A stretch of DNA of 64,000 nucleotides from contig JAEWHP010000003.1 of the NCBI GenBank assembly GCA_023387735.1, positions 124,001-188,000 of the forward strand, written 5' to 3'. The notes beneath the pieces were generated by a model. It saw only the letters and a program-made list of their open reading frames with translations. It ran no database searches and was not told the DNA's origin. This document shows, one piece after another, positions 23,959 to 33,272 of this stretch. The stretch comes from Pseudomonadota bacterium. GTDB lineage: Bacteria > Pseudomonadota > Alphaproteobacteria > Rhizobiales > Xanthobacteraceae. Position 1 is the first letter of the stretch. The number at the start of each line of letters is the position of its first letter. Made by a program: the position numbers and the translations under genes.

Positions 23959-26640
23959 CTATTCTGCCGCCTGCTCGAGCGGCGCCGTGCGCGGCAGGAT
24001 CATCTGGATGCGTGTGCCGCCACCCGGCTCTGAATCGAGGTCGAGCCGTCCGCCGAGGCGGTTGGTGACGATGCTGTAGACGATATGCAGGCCAAGTCCG
24101 GTGCCACCCTGGTCGCGGCGCGTGGTGAAAAACGGATCGAAGGCGCGGCGGCGTACGTCGAGGCTCATGCCGCATCCGTTGTCGGAAAAAATCACCTCGA
24201 CATTGTTCTTGCCGGACTCGCGAACCTGGATGTCGACCGTGCCTGCCTTGCCGTCGGGGAACGCGTGCGCCACCGAGTTGAGGAACAGGTTTGTCAGCAC
24301 CTGACCGTAGGGGCCGGGATAGCTGTTCATCATGAGATTGGGCTGGCACTCGACATTGAGCGTCAAATTGTGCTTGCGCAGGCCTGGCCGCAGGCTCATC
24401 ACCACCTGCTCGGTGAGATCGCCGAGATCGAAGCTGCGCTGGTCCGAATAATTGCGGTCGGCCGCGACCTGCTTGAACGACTGGATCAGTTCGGCGGCGC
24501 GGTTGAGGTTGGCGACGAGTTGCGACGACGCATCGCGACTGGTGTCGAGAAATTCGTTCAGGGTCGAGCGCCGCAGTTCGCCGCGGGCGACCTCGGCCCT
24601 GAAGTTCGCAGTCTTCCGCTCCAGCGACGAGGCTACCGTCAGGCTGATGCCGACGGGATTGTTGACCTCGTGGGCGACGCCCGCGACCAGCCGCCCGAGC
24701 GCTGCGAGCTTCTCGGCTTCGATCAGCGAATTCTGGGTTTCCCGCAGATTCCGCAGTGCGGCTTCCGCCGCATCCTTCGCCTTGCGCATTTCGGATTCGA
24801 CGCGCTTGCGCTCGCCGATGTCGAGCGCCACGGTGACGATGTTCTCGATCTCTCCGGACCCGTCCAGGATCGGCAGCTTGTTCACCAGCCATTGCCGCAT
24901 CTGGCCAGTGGAATCCTTGTATTCCTCCTCGTAGAATCCGAGTTCCTTGCCTACCGCGAGAATCCGCTTGTCGGGCTCGTCGGTCTTCGCCGCGCCATAG
25001 CGCGACATCAGTTCGGCAGTGGTACGGCCGATGGCGTCCCCGGGCTCGACGCCGAAAATGCCGGACATGTAGCGGTTCATCAGGACGTACCGGAGCTGCC
25101 TGTCCTTGACGTTGATGACGGCGGGCACGGTGTCGATGACCATCTGCAGCAGACGGCGGCCTTCGGCGATCGCGTCTTCAGCCCGCTTCTGGTCGGTGAT
25201 GTCCCGTACCGTCCCCTCGTAGCGGACGATTTCGCCGGCCTCGTTGCGCACGGCGCTGGCGCTGTCGGATAGCCACAACACCGAGCCGGAACGCGTACGA
25301 ACCTGATATTCGAACTCGCGGACCATGCCGTCGCGTTGCATCAGCCGCTCATATTCAGCCCGCGCCGCGGCGTGGACGTAGATCGTATCGGCGATGTCGC
25401 CGATGCCGTTGATCAGATCCTGCGGCGTGGCGTAGCCCATCATCCGCGCCAGCGCCGGGTTGGCATTGAGCAGCGCGCCGCCGGGCGTCGTGACGTAGAT
25501 GCCGTCGACCGAGGCTTCGAACAGCTTGCGATAGCTTTCCTCGGCGAGGCGCTGTTCGGCGAGCGCACGCACCGCCGCCTCGCGCGCGGTGTCGGCGTCG
25601 ACCAGCGTCTGCCGGAATACTTCCGCGGCGCGGGCAATGTCGCCGATCTCGTTGTCCACGTCGGTCGCCGGGATCGAAGCGCTCTTTTCGCCGCCGGCCA
25701 CGGCGCGGATCGAAGTTGCAATCGAGGCAAGCGGGCGCACGGTACGACGGACCACCAGCAGCGAGGCGAATATCCCGATCAGCACGCCGGCGGTGCCGAG
25801 CACGATGCTCTGCCACTTCGCCTCCGTCAGCGTCCTTGCAAACTCGCGCGCGAGCACGCGGCCGCGCCGGTCGCTGACCTCGCGCAACAGTTCCGTGACG
25901 CGCTGGATCAGGCGGCCCTCGGTGCCCAGCACCTCCTTGTCGATGTCGGATATCTGCCGCTCGCGGATCGATATGCCGATGATCCCTTCGGCATAGGCAT
26001 CGACCGCGGCCCGGAGCTTCGGCTCCGCGATCGTCATCGCACGCATGCTTTGCGCGGCCTGTTCGGCAGCCGATGGATTCCGCGCCAGCAGCGCCGAGGC
26101 GATCCGGCTCTGGGTCTGGAACAATGTCGACGCAATATGGGGGTCGGCCGTCTCGGCGATGGCGGCGTCGAACTGCTCGCGCAGCGGCGGCAGCGCGATG
26201 ATCATTTCGGCGCGGCGGTTGATCAGCGCGGAAATCCGCTCGATCCCGGTGCGGTAGGTGGTCAGGCGCTCGCTGACGCCGTCGATCATGTCCTGCTGCT
26301 CGGGAGCAAGCTCCAGCCGGGTCTTTTTCAGGACCTCGCTGAGCGCGGTGGCGGCCTCCCCGACCTGGACCGACTGGGTGCCCGGATCGGTGACGAAATC
26401 CCGCGCGGCCAGCCGCAACTCGTTCATGCGGCGGTCGATGTCCTCGGCGAGGTCGCCGACGCTTTGCAGCCGTTGCAATTCCACGAAGGTCGAGTCGATA
26501 TGTCTGATAGCGATGACGCTGGCGGTCGAGGTGATGATGATCACCGCGAGCACCAGCATGAAGCTGCCGAATGTCAGTTGGCCGATTGAAAGCGAAAACG
26601 ATCTTGGCGTCGTCGAATTCGGCGGCGATTCAGAGGTCAT
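23959..26640 (-). CDS. Membrane sensor histidine kinase with two PAS domains
   Basis: 893 residues: N-terminal transmembrane helix (about 23-47), a helical periplasmic sensor of about 225 residues, second transmembrane helix (about 278-297), HAMP, PAS 1 (about 365-480), PAS 2 (about 495-612), a coiled linker, HisKA with GVAHEVNNP (phosphoacceptor His 657) and HATPase. ATP-site boxes are complete: NLFLNSVAHAF, FSDNGCGM, FDPFFTT, GGTGLGLHIV. The PAS domains suggest redox, light or ligand sensing but no cofactor is evident. No response regulator is adjacent, so it is an orphan kinase. Start fixed at MTSESPP; the upstream frame has no family similarity. Confidence 0.93.
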   Translation of the reverse strand: MTSESPPNSTTPRSFSLSIGQLTFGSFMLVLAVIIITSTASVIAIRHIDSTFVELQRLQSVGDLAEDIDRRMNELRLAARDFVTDPGTQSVQVGEAATALSEVLKKTRLELAPEQQDMIDGVSERLTTYRTGIERISALINRRAEMIIALPPLREQFDAAIAETADPHIASTLFQTQSRIASALLARNPSAAEQAAQSMRAMTIAEPKLRAAVDAYAEGIIGISIRERQISDIDKEVLGTEGRLIQRVTELLREVSDRRGRVLAREFARTLTEAKWQSIVLGTAGVLIGIFASLLVVRRTVRPLASIATSIRAVAGGEKSASIPATDVDNEIGDIARAAEVFRQTLVDADTAREAAVRALAEQRLAEESYRKLFEASVDGIYVTTPGGALLNANPALARMMGYATPQDLINGIGDIADTIYVHAAARAEYERLMQRDGMVREFEYQVRTRSGSVLWLSDSASAVRNEAGEIVRYEGTVRDITDQKRAEDAIAEGRRLLQMVIDTVPAVINVKDRQLRYVLMNRYMSGIFGVEPGDAIGRTTAELMSRYGAAKTDEPDKRILAVGKELGFYEEEYKDSTGQMRQWLVNKLPILDGSGEIENIVTVALDIGERKRVESEMRKAKDAAEAALRNLRETQNSLIEAEKLAALGRLVAGVAHEVNNPVGISLTVASSLERKTANFRAEVARGELRRSTLNEFLDTSRDASSQLVANLNRAAELIQSFKQVAADRNYSDQRSFDLGDLTEQVVMSLRPGLRKHNLTLNVECQPNLMMNSYPGPYGQVLTNLFLNSVAHAFPDGKAGTVDIQVRESGKNNVEVIFSDNGCGMSLDVRRRAFDPFFTTRRDQGGTGLGLHIVYSIVTNRLGGRLDLDSEPGGGTRIQMILPRTAPLEQAAE

Positions 26641-26846
26641 GGTTATCGAGGCCGGGCTCCAGTCGGACCGCAATATACGATGTATTCCGGCCCGTTGGGA
26701 ACGTGCTGACGGCACCGGGGAGCGGACAAAATTGGCCCGCCGGCCGTTGCGGTGCCGGATGCCCTGATCCGGCATTTGCCCCGGGGCCACAGGCGCCAGG
26801 CCTGTCGGCCAGCGGGCGATGATGCCGCTGTCGGAACCTGAGCCGC

Positions 26847-27767
26847 TCAGGCCGCCTTCCCGATCGGCTTCGCCTTTGCCGGGATCGTCATTGCGGCGAC
26901 GCCGATGACGACGCAGGCAAGACCTATCCACGCCGTCGGGCTCAGTTGCTCGCCGAGAACAAGCACGCTCGCCGCGACGCCGATCGGCACCCGCAAATAG
27001 GCCTGCGCGGTGGCGCCGATCGATCCCAGCGTCTGGATCAGGCGGAAGTAGATCACGAAGGCGAACGCGGTGGAAAACACCGCGAGCCCGAGCAGCGCCA
27101 GCAGCGAATTGATCGACGGCGCCAGCGTCCACGGCCGGTCTACCACGAGGCTCAGCGGAATCAGGATCGCGGCACCGCAGAGCAGCGATCCCGCCGCCGG
27201 CGCCATCGGGTCGAGATCCCTGAAGGCGCGGCCGAAAATCGCCGCACCGGCGTAGCAGACGGCGGCCAGCACCAGGGCGATCTGCGCCGCCAGTTGTTCG
27301 CCCAGTCCTGACAGCGCCTGCACGCCGACGATCAGGCAGATCCCCACCATGCCTGCGACGACGCCGATCAATTTGCGCGACGTCACCGCCTCGTGGCGGG
27401 TGATCGCGAATGTCAGGAAAAATGTGAATATCGGCGCCGTCGAATTGAGGATGGTCGCAACGCCGGCATCGACGACCCGCGTGCCCCAGGCCACCATGGT
27501 CCAGGGGATGACGCTGTTGAGGCAAGCCTGGAACAGAAATCGACGCCAGTTCTCGGCGTCGACCGGCATCTTGATTCCGCGCCAGCGCATGATCCCAACC
27601 AGCAGCAGGCCTGCGATCAGCGTGCGACCGGCGATCAGCGTCACCGGCGGGATCGTCGCGACTGCGATTTTCAGAAATGTGTAGGACGCGCCCCACAGCG
27701 TCGCGAGCACGAGTAGCAGCATCAGCTCGCTTGCTATTTTGGGATGTTGCTGTTCGGCGTCGCCCAT
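26847..27767 (-). CDS. EamA/DMT family transporter
   Basis: Ten-helix inner membrane transporter with two EamA repeats (LLLVLATLWGASYTFLKIAV at the start; IALVLAAVCYAGAAIFGRAF opening the second). Conserved pairs such as WGASYTF and STAPIFTFFLTF mark the family; substrate unknown. Start MGDAEQQHPK at 27767 is preferred, MSGPDIDRDR at 27806 is possible. Last gene of the minus-strand run that begins with the thiolase, separated from the NUDIX gene by about 95 bases, so co-transcription is possible. Confidence 0.9.
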   Translation of the reverse strand: MGDAEQQHPKIASELMLLLVLATLWGASYTFLKIAVATIPPVTLIAGRTLIAGLLLVGIMRWRGIKMPVDAENWRRFLFQACLNSVIPWTMVAWGTRVVDAGVATILNSTAPIFTFFLTFAITRHEAVTSRKLIGVVAGMVGICLIVGVQALSGLGEQLAAQIALVLAAVCYAGAAIFGRAFRDLDPMAPAAGSLLCGAAILIPLSLVVDRPWTLAPSINSLLALLGLAVFSTAFAFVIYFRLIQTLGSIGATAQAYLRVPIGVAASVLVLGEQLSPTAWIGLACVVIGVAAMTIPAKAKPIGKAA

Positions 27768-27861
27768 GTCCGTAATCCGGTCTCGATCGATATCAGGACC
27801 GGACATTACCGCCTGCCAGCACAATGATACTTCGTCAAACGCCGAAGTGTGCACGCAACCC

Positions 27862-28662
27862 TCAGCCGCCTGCACCGACCTCGAACACGTCGCCGTCGTA
27901 TCCCGCCTCGAGCGGAATGCGGAGCTGTCGGCCGGTGCTGGTCTTGGTCATGACCGGCGTCACCGTGACGATGGACTTGCCGCGGCTATCGTCCATGGCG
28001 GCCTGCACGCTCTCCTGCTTGCCGAGCTTGATCAGGTTGCGCGTGGTCGGGAACGGCAGCTTGAAGCGTCCGCTCGCGCCGCCTTCGAGCGCCTCGCGCG
28101 GCGAGACCCAGATCGAGTCAGTGGATTCCTTGCCGTCATGGGCGCCGAGTTGCTCCGGTGGCGCGCCGGCAAGGAAGAACCAGGTGTCGAACCGCTTGGG
28201 CATGCCCTCCGGCGTGATCCAGTGCGCATAGGGCATGAGTTCGTCGAGCGCCAGCACCATGCCGTTGTCGGCGAGCACCTTGAGGAAGCTGATCTTGCCG
28301 TCGCAGAGGTCGGCGCGATGCGCCGCCTCGATCTCGCTGGCGCGCCGGGCCTCGACCAGCGACTTCGCACCGCTCGGCCGCGCCAGCAGGATGCCGCTTT
28401 CCTCAAAAGTCTCGCGGATCGCGGCGATGCGAAAGCTCAGCGTGGCCTCGTCGAGCCCCTCGCCGCCCGAATACAGCGCCGGCGTCGCGATGATCTCCTT
28501 GTCGCCCTTGTCGACGCTGCCGCCGGGAAACACCAGTGCACCGGAATTGAAGTCGATCTCGTAATGGCGAACCATCATGAAGACTTCGACTTCCTTTCGC
28601 TCCGCGCTGTCGCGAAGCAACAGGATGGTGGATGCGGGACGCGGGGCGACGGCTTCGGCCAT
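27862..28662 (-). CDS. NUDIX hydrolase
   Basis: 266-residue hydrolase. The Nudix box is spread by an insertion: GALVFPGGSVDKGD, then AAIRETFEESGILLA, giving G...REtfEEsG with the metal-binding glutamates. The N-terminus STILLLRDSAERKEVEVFMM is a typical first strand. Long Nudix proteins of this type often act on CoA or nucleotide derivatives, which would fit the acyl-CoA genes upstream, but the substrate is not readable. Starts four bases after the DapA-family gene stop, with its GGAG inside that gene's end, so the two are co-translated. Confidence 0.9.
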   Translation of the reverse strand: MAEAVAPRPASTILLLRDSAERKEVEVFMMVRHYEIDFNSGALVFPGGSVDKGDKEIIATPALYSGGEGLDEATLSFRIAAIRETFEESGILLARPSGAKSLVEARRASEIEAAHRADLCDGKISFLKVLADNGMVLALDELMPYAHWITPEGMPKRFDTWFFLAGAPPEQLGAHDGKESTDSIWVSPREALEGGASGRFKLPFPTTRNLIKLGKQESVQAAMDDSRGKSIVTVTPVMTKTSTGRQLRIPLEAGYDGDVFEVGAGG

Positions 28663-28666
28663 TGGA

Positions 28667-29623
28667 TTACTCCGCGGCGCTCGATTGCGGTTGCAGATTG
28701 GCGCGGCGGTCGACGCGCGCCACCCGCGACAGCAGATACTCGACTTCCGCCTTCGCAGTCGCCGTGATCGTCGCGCCGGGCTTGCGCTGCGCGCTGGACG
28801 AGATGATGCCGCGCTTCTGCAGCACGTATTTGCGCACCGACAGGCCCGCGCCCGGCTGCTGCTCGTAGCGGATCAGCGGCAGATGCGCGTCGAACAGGTC
28901 GTGCGCGGCGTCGCGCTTGCCGGCCTTCGACAGCTTGACGACGTCGATCAGGAGTTCGGGGAAGGCATACCCCGTCATCGCACCGTCGGCACCCCGCTCC
29001 ATTTCGAAATCGAGGAACAGGCCGCCATTGCCAACCAGGATCGACATCGGCTTCAGCGAGCCATCCTTCTGGTAGCCGCGCAGCGTCGTGATCTTCTCCA
29101 GGCCCGGCCAGTCCTCATGCTTGAGCATGACGCAGGATGGTGAATCCATCACGATCTTGCGGATCACCGCGGGCGTGAAGATGACGTTGAGCGTCAGCGG
29201 ATAATCCTGCAGCACCCACGGGATATCGTCGCCGATCATTTCCTGCGCCTGCTTGAAGTAGCCGGTGATCTGGTCGTCCGTGCGCAGGTTGGGCGGCGGC
29301 GCGATCATCACGCCGGCGGCGCCGGCATCCATCGACGCCTTTGCCAGCGAACGCATCGACGCAAATCCGGGCGCCGAGACGCCGACGATGATCTGCATGT
29401 TCTTGGCGCGCTTGACGAAGCGGATCGCGACCTGCTCGGCCTCGGCCGCGTCCAGCTTCGGCGCTTCGCCCAGAATGCCCAGCACGGTGACGCCGTCGCA
29501 GCCGACTTCGGCGTAGAAGTCGGTCAGCCGGTCGATCGATTTCTCGTCGATGCGGCCGTCATCGTGAAACGGCGTCGGGGCGATTGCGAAGGTGCCTGCA
29601 GCCTGGGCGGTGAGTTTTGCCAT
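28667..29623 (-). CDS. DapA/NanA-family aldolase or dehydratase
   Basis: 318-residue (beta/alpha)8 class I aldolase-type enzyme that forms a Schiff base with a 2-oxoacid. Visible: GILGEAPKLDAAE in place of the usual GTTGE loop, the catalytic tyrosine in VLQDYPLT and the lysine in CVMLKHEDW. The altered GTTGE loop argues against true dihydrodipicolinate synthase; the substrate is probably another pyruvate-derived or sugar-acid compound. Sits in the minus-strand acyl-CoA cluster, four bases before the NUDIX gene. Confidence 0.88.
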   Translation of the reverse strand: MAKLTAQAAGTFAIAPTPFHDDGRIDEKSIDRLTDFYAEVGCDGVTVLGILGEAPKLDAAEAEQVAIRFVKRAKNMQIIVGVSAPGFASMRSLAKASMDAGAAGVMIAPPPNLRTDDQITGYFKQAQEMIGDDIPWVLQDYPLTLNVIFTPAVIRKIVMDSPSCVMLKHEDWPGLEKITTLRGYQKDGSLKPMSILVGNGGLFLDFEMERGADGAMTGYAFPELLIDVVKLSKAGKRDAAHDLFDAHLPLIRYEQQPGAGLSVRKYVLQKRGIISSSAQRKPGATITATAKAEVEYLLSRVARVDRRANLQPQSSAAE

Positions 29624-29641
29624 TGCGTGTCTATCCTTTTC

Positions 29642-29741
29642 GTCATTCCGGGATGGTCCGAAGGACCAGACCCGGAATCTCGAGGTTCCCCGATGCGCAA
29701 TCGCGCATCTGCGGTTCGCGCTTCGCGCGCCCCGGAACGAC
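29642..29741. repeat. Dispersed palindromic element, family A copy 2
   Basis: Starts GTCATTCCGGGATGGTCCG and ends CCCCGGAACGAC (inverted ends), with internal hairpins TGGTCCGAAGGACCA, GATGCGCAATCGCGCATC and GCGCGAAGCGCG-like arms. Located between the dehydrogenase and aldolase genes. Confidence 0.75.
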
Positions 29742-29749
29742 AGGTAGCA

Positions 29750-30628
29750 TCAGAACCGTCGCGCGCCCATCTTGATCTGCTCTTCCGAGAAGAAGATTTC
29801 CTTGGCGTGTTCGACGATATCCTGTGCCTTCCACCCCGTGAACGGCGGCTTCCAGCCTTCCATTTCCATCATCCGCATCTCGCGGACGCCGCGGGGGCCG
29901 GAGACGCCCAGCACCTTGCCGGTCTGGTCGCCTGAGAGGTCGCTGACCATGTATAGCACGGCGGGCGCGATGCCATCCGGCCCGAGCGCGGCCTTCGGGT
30001 TCTCGATATAGCGCGGCAGGTCGGCGGTCATGCGGGTCAGCGCGCCCGGGGCGAGCGTCCAGATCCGGATGTTGTACTTGCGGCCCTCGATCGCCAGCAC
30101 GTTCGACAGTCCCCAGATACCGCCCTTGGCGGCGCCGTAATTTGTCTGGCCGAAATTGCCGATCAGGCCCGAGGTCGACGACGTGTTGACGATGACGCCG
30201 CCGCCGTTCTCGCGCATCCATTTGAACACCGGCTGGGTGCAGCAGAAGGTGCCTTTAAGATGCACCTTGATCACCCGGTCCCAGTTGGCCTCCTTGGCCT
30301 TGGCAAAGGTCTCGTCGAGCAGAATGCCGGCGTTGTTGACCAGGATATCGGCGCGGCCGAAATTCTTGATGGCGTCGTCGAACACGGATTGTCCGCCGGC
30401 CATGGTCGAGATGTCGGCGCCGTTGGCAACCGCGCGGCCGCCCTCGGCCTTGATCGCGTCGACCACCTGCTGGGCCATCGACTTGTCCGAACCGGAACCG
30501 TCGCGCGGCCCGCCGAGGTCGTTGACCACGACCGCTGCGCCCTCGCGCGCGAACAGCTTTGCGTAGGCCTCGCCAAGCCCGCCACCCGCGCCGGTGATGA
30601 TCGCAACCTTGCCGTCGAGTAGTCCCAT
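29750..30628 (-). CDS. MFE-2-like 3-hydroxyacyl-CoA dehydrogenase (SDR family)
   Basis: 292-residue short-chain dehydrogenase. Cofactor motif TGAGGGLGEAYA, NNAG, and the catalytic Ser-Tyr-Lys in NTSSTSGLIGNFGQTNYGAAK. NDLGGPRDGSGSD after the second strand is characteristic of the (3R)-hydroxyacyl-CoA dehydrogenase part of peroxisomal MFE-2 (HSD17B4). The extended C-terminus (GWKPPFTGWKAQDIVEHA) is not part of the SDR core. With the MaoC hydratase next to it, it would perform hydration-dehydrogenation of enoyl-CoA. Start at 30628 (GGGAG eight bases before). Confidence 0.92.
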   Translation of the reverse strand: MGLLDGKVAIITGAGGGLGEAYAKLFAREGAAVVVNDLGGPRDGSGSDKSMAQQVVDAIKAEGGRAVANGADISTMAGGQSVFDDAIKNFGRADILVNNAGILLDETFAKAKEANWDRVIKVHLKGTFCCTQPVFKWMRENGGGVIVNTSSTSGLIGNFGQTNYGAAKGGIWGLSNVLAIEGRKYNIRIWTLAPGALTRMTADLPRYIENPKAALGPDGIAPAVLYMVSDLSGDQTGKVLGVSGPRGVREMRMMEMEGWKPPFTGWKAQDIVEHAKEIFFSEEQIKMGARRF

Positions 30629-30655
30629 GGTTTCTTCTCCCACTTATTGGTTGCC

Positions 30656-30729
30656 GTCATTCCGGGGCGCGAAGCGAACCCGGAATCTCGAGATTCCGGG
30701 TTCGATGCGACGCATCGCCCCGGAATGAC
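30656..30729. repeat. Dispersed palindromic element, family A copy 3
   Basis: Near-perfect palindrome: GTCATTCCGGGGCG at one end, CGCCCCGGAATGAC at the other. The central GGAATCTCGAGATTCC is itself a perfect palindrome. Between the MaoC and dehydrogenase genes. Confidence 0.85.
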
Positions 30730-30736
30730 GGGGGTA

Positions 30737-31597
30737 TCAACCCAGCACCGTCTTGCCGCTCTTGATCACGGTGACGTTGCGCGACTTCACCTTGGCCTCA
30801 AAAGAGACGACGTTGCCGTCCTTCCACAATTCCATCGTCACGGTCTCGCCGGGAAACACCGGCGAGGAGAACCGCGCCACGTGCTGTTTGAAGGCGGACG
30901 GGTCGTAGTCGGCGTAGGTCTGCAGCACGCCGCGGCAGGTGATGCCGTAGGTGCACATGCCGTGCAGGATCGGCCGCGGAAAGCCGGCCTTCCTGGCGAA
31001 CTCGGGATCTGAGTGCAGCGGGTTGCGATCACCGCAGAGGCGATAGACCAGCGCCTGGTCCGGGCGCGTCGTGATGTCGACGATCTGGTCGGGCGCGCGG
31101 GTCGGCACCTTGTGCGGTTCGGGCTGGCCCTCGGACGGGCCGCCGAAGCCGCCGTCGCCGCGCGCGAACCGCGACGCGACCAGCGTCGCCAGCTTCTCGC
31201 CCTTCTCGTCCTTCAGCACGGTCTGGTGGCGGATCACCGCGCCCTTGTCCTTGCCCTTGTCGAAGACGTCGAGCACGGTGGAGTCGGCCGTAATGTTGGC
31301 AGCACCAGGCAGCGGCTTGTGGAAGGTGATGTCGCGCTCGCCGTCGACCACCATCACGCGGTTGAGATTCATCTCGCCGGGTCCCGCACCCCAGGCCGCC
31401 ACCGAGGCGAAGGTCGGCACGACTTTCAAGGGACGCGGCGTGAACGTACCCTCGTTGACGTAGGCGAGTTCCTTCTCGTCCATCGGGTCGGCGCCCATGC
31501 CGATGCCGTGGGCGTAGAGCATCACGTCGCGGTCGGTATAGGCGTATTTCTGGCCGAGATTTTTCAGGGCCATCAGTTGTTCGTAGTTGATCGGCAT
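30737..31597 (-). CDS. MaoC-family 2-enoyl-CoA hydratase
   Basis: 286 residues forming two hotdog folds; the C-terminal one carries the hydratase-2 signature YRLCGDRNPLHSDPEFA (catalytic Asp and His) followed by GFPRPILHGMCTYG. The N-terminal repeat (LNRVMVVDGERDITFHKPLP) is the degenerate, substrate-binding copy, as in MFE-2 hydratase 2. It would hydrate trans-2-enoyl-CoA to the (3R)-hydroxy product used by the adjacent dehydrogenase. GAGG lies before the ATG. Confidence 0.93.
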   Translation of the reverse strand: MPINYEQLMALKNLGQKYAYTDRDVMLYAHGIGMGADPMDEKELAYVNEGTFTPRPLKVVPTFASVAAWGAGPGEMNLNRVMVVDGERDITFHKPLPGAANITADSTVLDVFDKGKDKGAVIRHQTVLKDEKGEKLATLVASRFARGDGGFGGPSEGQPEPHKVPTRAPDQIVDITTRPDQALVYRLCGDRNPLHSDPEFARKAGFPRPILHGMCTYGITCRGVLQTYADYDPSAFKQHVARFSSPVFPGETVTMELWKDGNVVSFEAKVKSRNVTVIKSGKTVLG

Positions 31598-31629
31598 TGC
31601 GGTCGTCCTCTCCCGAATTTGTTCTTGCT

Positions 31630-31699
31630 GTCACCCCCGCGAAAGCGGGGGTCCAGTAATCACCGGCGTTTACTGGATCCCCGCTTTCGCGGGGATGAC
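31630..31699. repeat. Dispersed palindromic element, family C
   Basis: GTCACCCCCGCGAAAGCGGGGGTCCAGTAA-type sequence: hairpin CCCCCGCGAAAGCGGGGG, CCAGTAA...TTACTGG pairing, and CCCCGCTTTCGCGGGG before ATGAC. Unlike families A and B in sequence. Between the DUF35 and MaoC genes. Confidence 0.85.
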
Positions 31700-31734
31700 G
31701 ACCTGTTGTTTGGCGCGAAGCGCGGGCAATTCCG

Positions 31735-32124
31735 TCAGGCCACCGTGAAGAACGGCAGCGGGGCGCCGTCGGTCGGCTTCCACACCACCTTCACCTTCTG
31801 GCCGATCTTGAGCTTGTCCATGTCGCAATCGACGATGTTGGTCTGCAGCGACGGGCCTTCCTTCAAGGTGACGTAGGCGATCGCATAAGGGCCGGTCGGC
31901 GATTTGCGCATCAGGCTGAAGGTGTAGATCGTGGCCTCGCCCGAGCTTTCCTCCCACTCCGTCTTGTCGGAGAAGCAGAACGGGCAGATCGAACGCGGGA
32001 AGTAATGCGGCTCGCCGCAGGCCGTGCAGCGCTTGATCAGGAACTTGCCCTGCTTGGCGGCTTCCCAGAACTGCGCGGTCTCGGGATTGGTGACCGGGGT
32101 CGGATATTTCTTGGCTTCGGCCAT
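31735..32124 (-). CDS. DUF35 OB-fold zinc-ribbon acyl-CoA-binding protein (thiolase partner)
   Basis: 129 residues. N-terminal helix (TAQFWEAAKQGKFLIKRC), a rubredoxin-like zinc ribbon with C-x2-C ... C-x2-C (RCTACGEPHY, SICPFCFS), then an OB fold (ATIYTFSLMRKSPTGPYAIA). DUF35 proteins bind and channel acyl-CoA for SCP2-type thiolases, as in BbsA/BbsB. The ATG shares a base with the thiolase stop (TGATG), so synthesis is coupled and a complex is likely. Confidence 0.93.
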   Translation of the reverse strand: MAEAKKYPTPVTNPETAQFWEAAKQGKFLIKRCTACGEPHYFPRSICPFCFSDKTEWEESSGEATIYTFSLMRKSPTGPYAIAYVTLKEGPSLQTNIVDCDMDKLKIGQKVKVVWKPTDGAPLPFFTVA

Positions 32125-33272
32125 CACACGCGCTCCAGAATGCAGGTTGAGGCGGCGTGGCGCACGCCGAGGAGTCCGCCGGTGCCGTGGGCAATGGCGA
32201 GGTCGCAATTCGGCACCTGGACCTTCGGGTGCGCTTCGCCGCGCAACTGCCGAACGGCTTCCAGGATCTTGGTCATGCCGCCGCGGTTGACCGGGTGATT
32301 GCTGCAGAGACCGCCGCCGTCGGTGTTGAACGGCAGCTTGCCGACGCCCGAGATCAAATTGCCGTCGGCGACGAACTTGCCGCCCTCGCCCTTCTTGCAG
32401 AAGCCGAGGTCCTCGATCTGCATCAGCACGGTGATGGTGAAGCTGTCGTAGATCGAGGCGTACTTGATGTCCTTGGGCGTGATGCCGGCTTCCTCGAACG
32501 CGCGCGGGCCGGACCAGACGCCGGCGGAATAAGTGAGGTCGAGATCCTTGCCGCCGCGCGGGCCTTTCATGGCTTCGCCATGGCCGATCAGCCGCACCAG
32601 CGGCTTCTTCAGGCTCTTGGCGATTTCCGGCGTGGTCACGATCATGGCGCCGCCGCCATCGGTGACGACGCAGCAATCCATGCGATGCAGCGGATCGGAG
32701 ATCATCGGCGAGTTGATGACGTCCTCGACGGTGACGACATCCTTCAGCATCGCGTGCGGGTTGTACTGGGCGTGATGCGAGGCCGCGACCTTGATCCAGG
32801 CCAGTTGCTCGCTGGTGGTGCCGTAGTCGTGCATATGGCGCATGGCACACATGCCGTAGGCATTGTGGGTGGTCGCGCCGTAAGCCGCCTCGAAATCGAC
32901 CTCCGCGCCAGCCGCGCGCGGCGGCATCGGACCGGTGCGCGGCTTGCCGGCGAGCGTGACGAGCGCGATCGAGCACTTGCCCGCGGCAATCGCTTCGGCG
33001 GCGTGGCCGAGATGGATCAGATAGGAACAGCCGCCCGTTTCGGTGGAATCGACGTGGCGCACCTTCAACCCGAGGTAATCGACCATGGGCCAGGCGCCGC
33101 CGGGGGCGTCGCCGGCGCAGAAATAGCCGTCGATATCGGCCTTGGTCAGCCCGGCATCCTCGATCGCGCCCTTGGCGACCTCAGCGTGCAATTGCGCGGT
33201 TGATTTGTCGGGTGCGTGCCGGGTGGGATGTTCGTAGATCCCGGCAATGTAGGCTTTGCCTTTGATGGTCAA
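32124..33272 (-). CDS. SCP2-type thiolase / acetyl-CoA acetyltransferase
   Basis: 382-residue thiolase-fold protein of the family that works with a DUF35 partner. Reads TIKGKAYIAGIYEHPTRHAP, then GGCSYLIHLGHAAEAIAAGK around the expected nucleophile region, VTDGGGAMIVTT, and the C-terminal NRGGMTKILEAV and AIAHGTGG segments. It would cleave 3-oxoacyl-CoA or catalyse the reverse condensation. The start is a TTG at 33272 with GGAG six to seven bases upstream; no ATG lies near the family N-terminus. First gene of the minus-strand acyl-CoA cluster. Confidence 0.92.
   Translation of the reverse strand: MTIKGKAYIAGIYEHPTRHAPDKSTAQLHAEVAKGAIEDAGLTKADIDGYFCAGDAPGGAWPMVDYLGLKVRHVDSTETGGCSYLIHLGHAAEAIAAGKCSIALVTLAGKPRTGPMPPRAAGAEVDFEAAYGATTHNAYGMCAMRHMHDYGTTSEQLAWIKVAASHHAQYNPHAMLKDVVTVEDVINSPMISDPLHRMDCCVVTDGGGAMIVTTPEIAKSLKKPLVRLIGHGEAMKGPRGGKDLDLTYSAGVWSGPRAFEEAGITPKDIKYASIYDSFTITVLMQIEDLGFCKKGEGGKFVADGNLISGVGKLPFNTDGGGLCSNHPVNRGGMTKILEAVRQLRGEAHPKVQVPNCDLAIAHGTGGLLGVRHAASTCILERV

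Noticed and set aside
23959..27696. One 1245-residue fusion of transporter remnant and histidine kinase
   Set aside because: The frame upstream of 26640 is the shadow of the EamA gene; the kinase has its own N-terminal membrane helix starting at MTSESPP.
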